Below, piece by piece: positions 61,983 through 64,000 of a stretch of DNA of 64,000 bases. The number at the start of each line of letters is the position of its first letter. Within the stretch, counting starts at the first letter, position 1. The stretch comes from Clostridia bacterium (GTDB lineage: Bacteria > Bacillota > Clostridia > UBA1381): NCBI GenBank assembly GCA_017935675.1, contig JAGBHE010000061.1, positions 144,899-208,898 of the forward strand, given 5' to 3'. The position numbers were made by a program, and so were the translations under genes. The notes below the pieces were generated by a model. The model made no database searches. It was not told the DNA's origin and was given only the letters and a program-made list of their open reading frames with translations.

Positions 61983-63821
61983 ATGTTATATTCATTGACG
62001 GTTACAACATACGGCGGAAAGACGGAGAGTTTTGAAAATATTGATTTACGGGGCGGGAGAAGGAGTCAAAACGGCATATGCGTCACGATTGTACCCCGTG
62101 ATAATTGCTGCTGTGTAACGGCGGAGTGCTCCGCGGGTGACAAAATCCGCTCTATGGAGCATACGGTGACAATCGGACTGCGCAATTTTTCGACAATCAT
62201 TAAGCCTGACGGCGGCAGGGAATATTCCGCCGAATGGCATCCCGTAAAATTTTGGGGAATGTCCGAAAAAAGCGGTATCAATAATGTCAGAATCCCGCTT
62301 TATATCTGCAACGGTATGGATTCATATGCTTCCTTTGCATTCGGCGTTGCGGGGAAGGAATATGAAACATCCTTTGCGTGCCTTCAGCCAAATCAGCGCC
62401 GTGCACTGATGGCGTATTACAGGAAATTCACATTGAGCATCAGGCGCGGAGATATTCCCGAAAGCTATACCTCAGACTGCGTTGAGGAAAGCTTGTATAT
62501 CAGGGATTTTCAGGACAGCGGCGTGAGGCTGCCCTGGACTGCAGTCCTTGATGAGTTCTGCGGACTCATACGAAGCCGGGAAAATATCGTATACGAGCAT
62601 AACAAGGCGGCCTTGGAGCCTCTTTGGTGCAGCTGGACGGATTGGTTTTCCGATGAGGTTACGGAGCAGGTGATTATCGATAATGTACGCGAGGGTATGA
62701 AGCTTGGTATCAAAAACTATATTATTGATGACGGTTGGTTCGGACCGGGGCTTGACAACGATTTTGACGTGGGCTTGAATATCGGTGACTGGAGGCCTGA
62801 CCCGTCCAAAATCAAGAATATGAGGGCGCTGAACGACAAAATTCATTCCCTTGGAGCAAAGAGCGTTATTTGGTGTGCTCCGCATGCGGTTGGAGAGCTT
62901 GCCGAGTGCAGAAGGGAACGCAGGCATCTGCTGGTTTCCGATAAATCAGGTTCTGTGGCCGAGACATATAATAAATTTAACGTAATGTGCGTCCGCAGCC
63001 CGGAGGCCCGCGAGGTAATGAGCGATATATGCCTCAGGCTTGCAGTGGAATATAATACGGACGGCGCAAAATACGACTTGTTCAACTGTATACCCGACAT
63101 AAAATGCTGCAGCTGTCAGCATACGCATGATACAGAGTCGGAGGTTGAGGGGCTTGAAAGGCTGCTTGAGCTGATTTATCGAAAAATTAAAGCAGTAAAG
63201 CCTGATTATATGATAGAGCTGAAGCAGAATTATGCAGGGGTGAAGCTGTCGCAATACGGCACTATGATAAGGGCAGGCGACACGCCGTATGCGCCTGACG
63301 GCAATTTCTACAGAACGGCATATATACAGGGCTATTCCCCGTATGCAAGCAATGATTACCAAACAATTACGGATTTTAACACATTAAAGGACAGTACAAA
63401 AATAGTGATTAAAATGCTTGCAGTCGGGATACCGACATATTCTGTAAATATCCCGCAGCTTCGGGAGGATACAAAAGCCATGCTCAGGTTTTTAAACGGC
63501 TGGTATTCCAAAGAGCTGGCAGGTAAGGGCGCGCTTAAGCGAAATGCACTGAACGGTGCGCTTAACACGTGGAAAATCAGCCGTGAGGACGATGATGTCT
63601 ATTTTACGATTGACACAGCCTCGCGCATTGATGCCGGAGGCAGAAGCTTTACCGTTTTAAACGGCTCAAATGAGAGGGTCTGTATTTTGGGAAACGGCAG
63701 CTTCCTGCTGAAGGAATACAGCTGTACGGGCGATGTGCTTCGGACATGGACGGCTGACATAGAAGACGGTATTGAAATAAATGATGATGTAACCGTGCTG
63801 ACGGGAAGCAAAATTAATTGA
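61983..63821 (+). CDS. GH36-like alpha-galactosidase
   Basis: 612 aa cytosolic enzyme, no signal peptide. The TIM barrel (~200-520) shows WCSWTDWFSDEVTE, YIIDDGWFGPGLDNDF, the nucleophile region TDGAKYDLFN (Asp of KYD), and RAGDTPYAP with the likely acid/base Asp. This is the clan GH-D pattern of GH36 alpha-galactosidases; an N-terminal beta-sandwich (~1-190) precedes it. The protein is shorter than many GH36 enzymes (about 700 aa). Ribosome site AGAGG. As the last gene of locus 2, it probably removes galactose from imported side chains of rhamnogalacturonan I; other alpha-glycosides cannot be excluded. Confidence 0.85.
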   Translation: MLYSLTVTTYGGKTESFENIDLRGGRRSQNGICVTIVPRDNCCCVTAECSAGDKIRSMEHTVTIGLRNFSTIIKPDGGREYSAEWHPVKFWGMSEKSGINNVRIPLYICNGMDSYASFAFGVAGKEYETSFACLQPNQRRALMAYYRKFTLSIRRGDIPESYTSDCVEESLYIRDFQDSGVRLPWTAVLDEFCGLIRSRENIVYEHNKAALEPLWCSWTDWFSDEVTEQVIIDNVREGMKLGIKNYIIDDGWFGPGLDNDFDVGLNIGDWRPDPSKIKNMRALNDKIHSLGAKSVIWCAPHAVGELAECRRERRHLLVSDKSGSVAETYNKFNVMCVRSPEAREVMSDICLRLAVEYNTDGAKYDLFNCIPDIKCCSCQHTHDTESEVEGLERLLELIYRKIKAVKPDYMIELKQNYAGVKLSQYGTMIRAGDTPYAPDGNFYRTAYIQGYSPYASNDYQTITDFNTLKDSTKIVIKMLAVGIPTYSVNIPQLREDTKAMLRFLNGWYSKELAGKGALKRNALNGALNTWKISREDDDVYFTIDTASRIDAGGRSFTVLNGSNERVCILGNGSFLLKEYSCTGDVLRTWTADIEDGIEINDDVTVLTGSKIN

Positions 63822-64000
63822 GACATTTTTTCCGGACAATACGGCACAAGGCAACACAGGGGGACGGTTAGTGTGAATACCGTACCGACCGAATAATTAA
63901 TTGCATGCAAATTAAACCAATCTTTAAATTGGAAATAAAAGGAATGAAATTAATCTTTTATGTTAGACATCGCAACGGTGCTATCATATGTAATATTGTC
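63822..64000. other. Intergenic end of the window with a half GGGACGGTT repeat
   Basis: No gene begins here. A half unit of the dispersed repeat (AACACAGGGGGACGGTT) lies at 63853-63869, without the second arm; AT-rich sequence follows. There is no obvious terminator for locus 2. Confidence 0.5.

Overview
The window looks like a chromosomal segment of a Gram-positive, anaerobic, plant-polysaccharide-degrading member of the Bacillota (class Clostridia; the mix resembles Monoglobus-like or other Oscillospirales gut bacteria, which is inference). The reasons are S-layer-homology (SLH) surface proteins, copper-amine-oxidase-like stalk domains, Lpl/Ytc-type sugar ABC transporters with YesN/YesM-type regulators, a sodium-pumping decarboxylase, ECF transporters, strong AGGAGG ribosome sites and frequent TTG starts. 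Most of the sequence is two large carbohydrate-utilisation loci.

Layout. 1-8290 is mostly housekeeping: partial thiE (-), a fused glucosamine-6-phosphate deaminase/ROK kinase gene (+) behind a repeated operator-like leader, a secreted stalk-domain protein and GtrA (-), each followed by one copy of a ~172-bp structured repeat, then the biotin-dependent decarboxylase operon oadG-biotin carrier-oadB-oadA (-), in which oadB carries an apparent one-base frameshift. 8753-12301 holds a lipoprotein nuclease, an AraC regulator and a divergent two-gene operon (TIM-barrel sugar isomerase and histidine phosphatase). 12373-15618 is a complete ECF transporter operon (-) whose S component resembles TrpP; its leader carries ten NAG triplets in five-base steps, like a TRAP binding site.

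15693-36788 is locus 1 (+): a secreted metallophosphoesterase, a secreted WbsX/GH99-like protein, an SLH-anchored protein with a ~905-aa companion, a three-gene sugar ABC importer, a response regulator/sensor kinase pair and a secreted beta-solenoid protein. 36936-39965 is a spacer region with an XRE regulator, small membrane proteins, dispersed palindromes and an AraC regulator (-). 40206-63821 is locus 2 (+): a second importer (genes in reverse order), two related beta-helix enzymes, a rhamnogalacturonan acetylesterase, a LamG-only protein, a GH105 unsaturated uronyl hydrolase, a second SLH protein/companion pair and a GH36-like alpha-galactosidase.

How it works together (inference): in locus 2, surface and secreted enzymes deacetylate and cleave galactose-decorated rhamnogalacturonan I, the ABC importer takes up oligomers, and cytosolic GH105 and GH36 enzymes finish them; the divergent AraC protein probably senses the sugar. 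Locus 1 has the same plan but a different, unassigned substrate, and is run by its own two-component system. Neither importer encodes an ATPase, so a shared MsmX-type ATPase elsewhere is expected. The most notable elements are the TRAP-like leader on an ECF transporter, the duplicated SLH protein/companion cassette, the structured ~172-bp repeats and the deaminase-kinase fusion.
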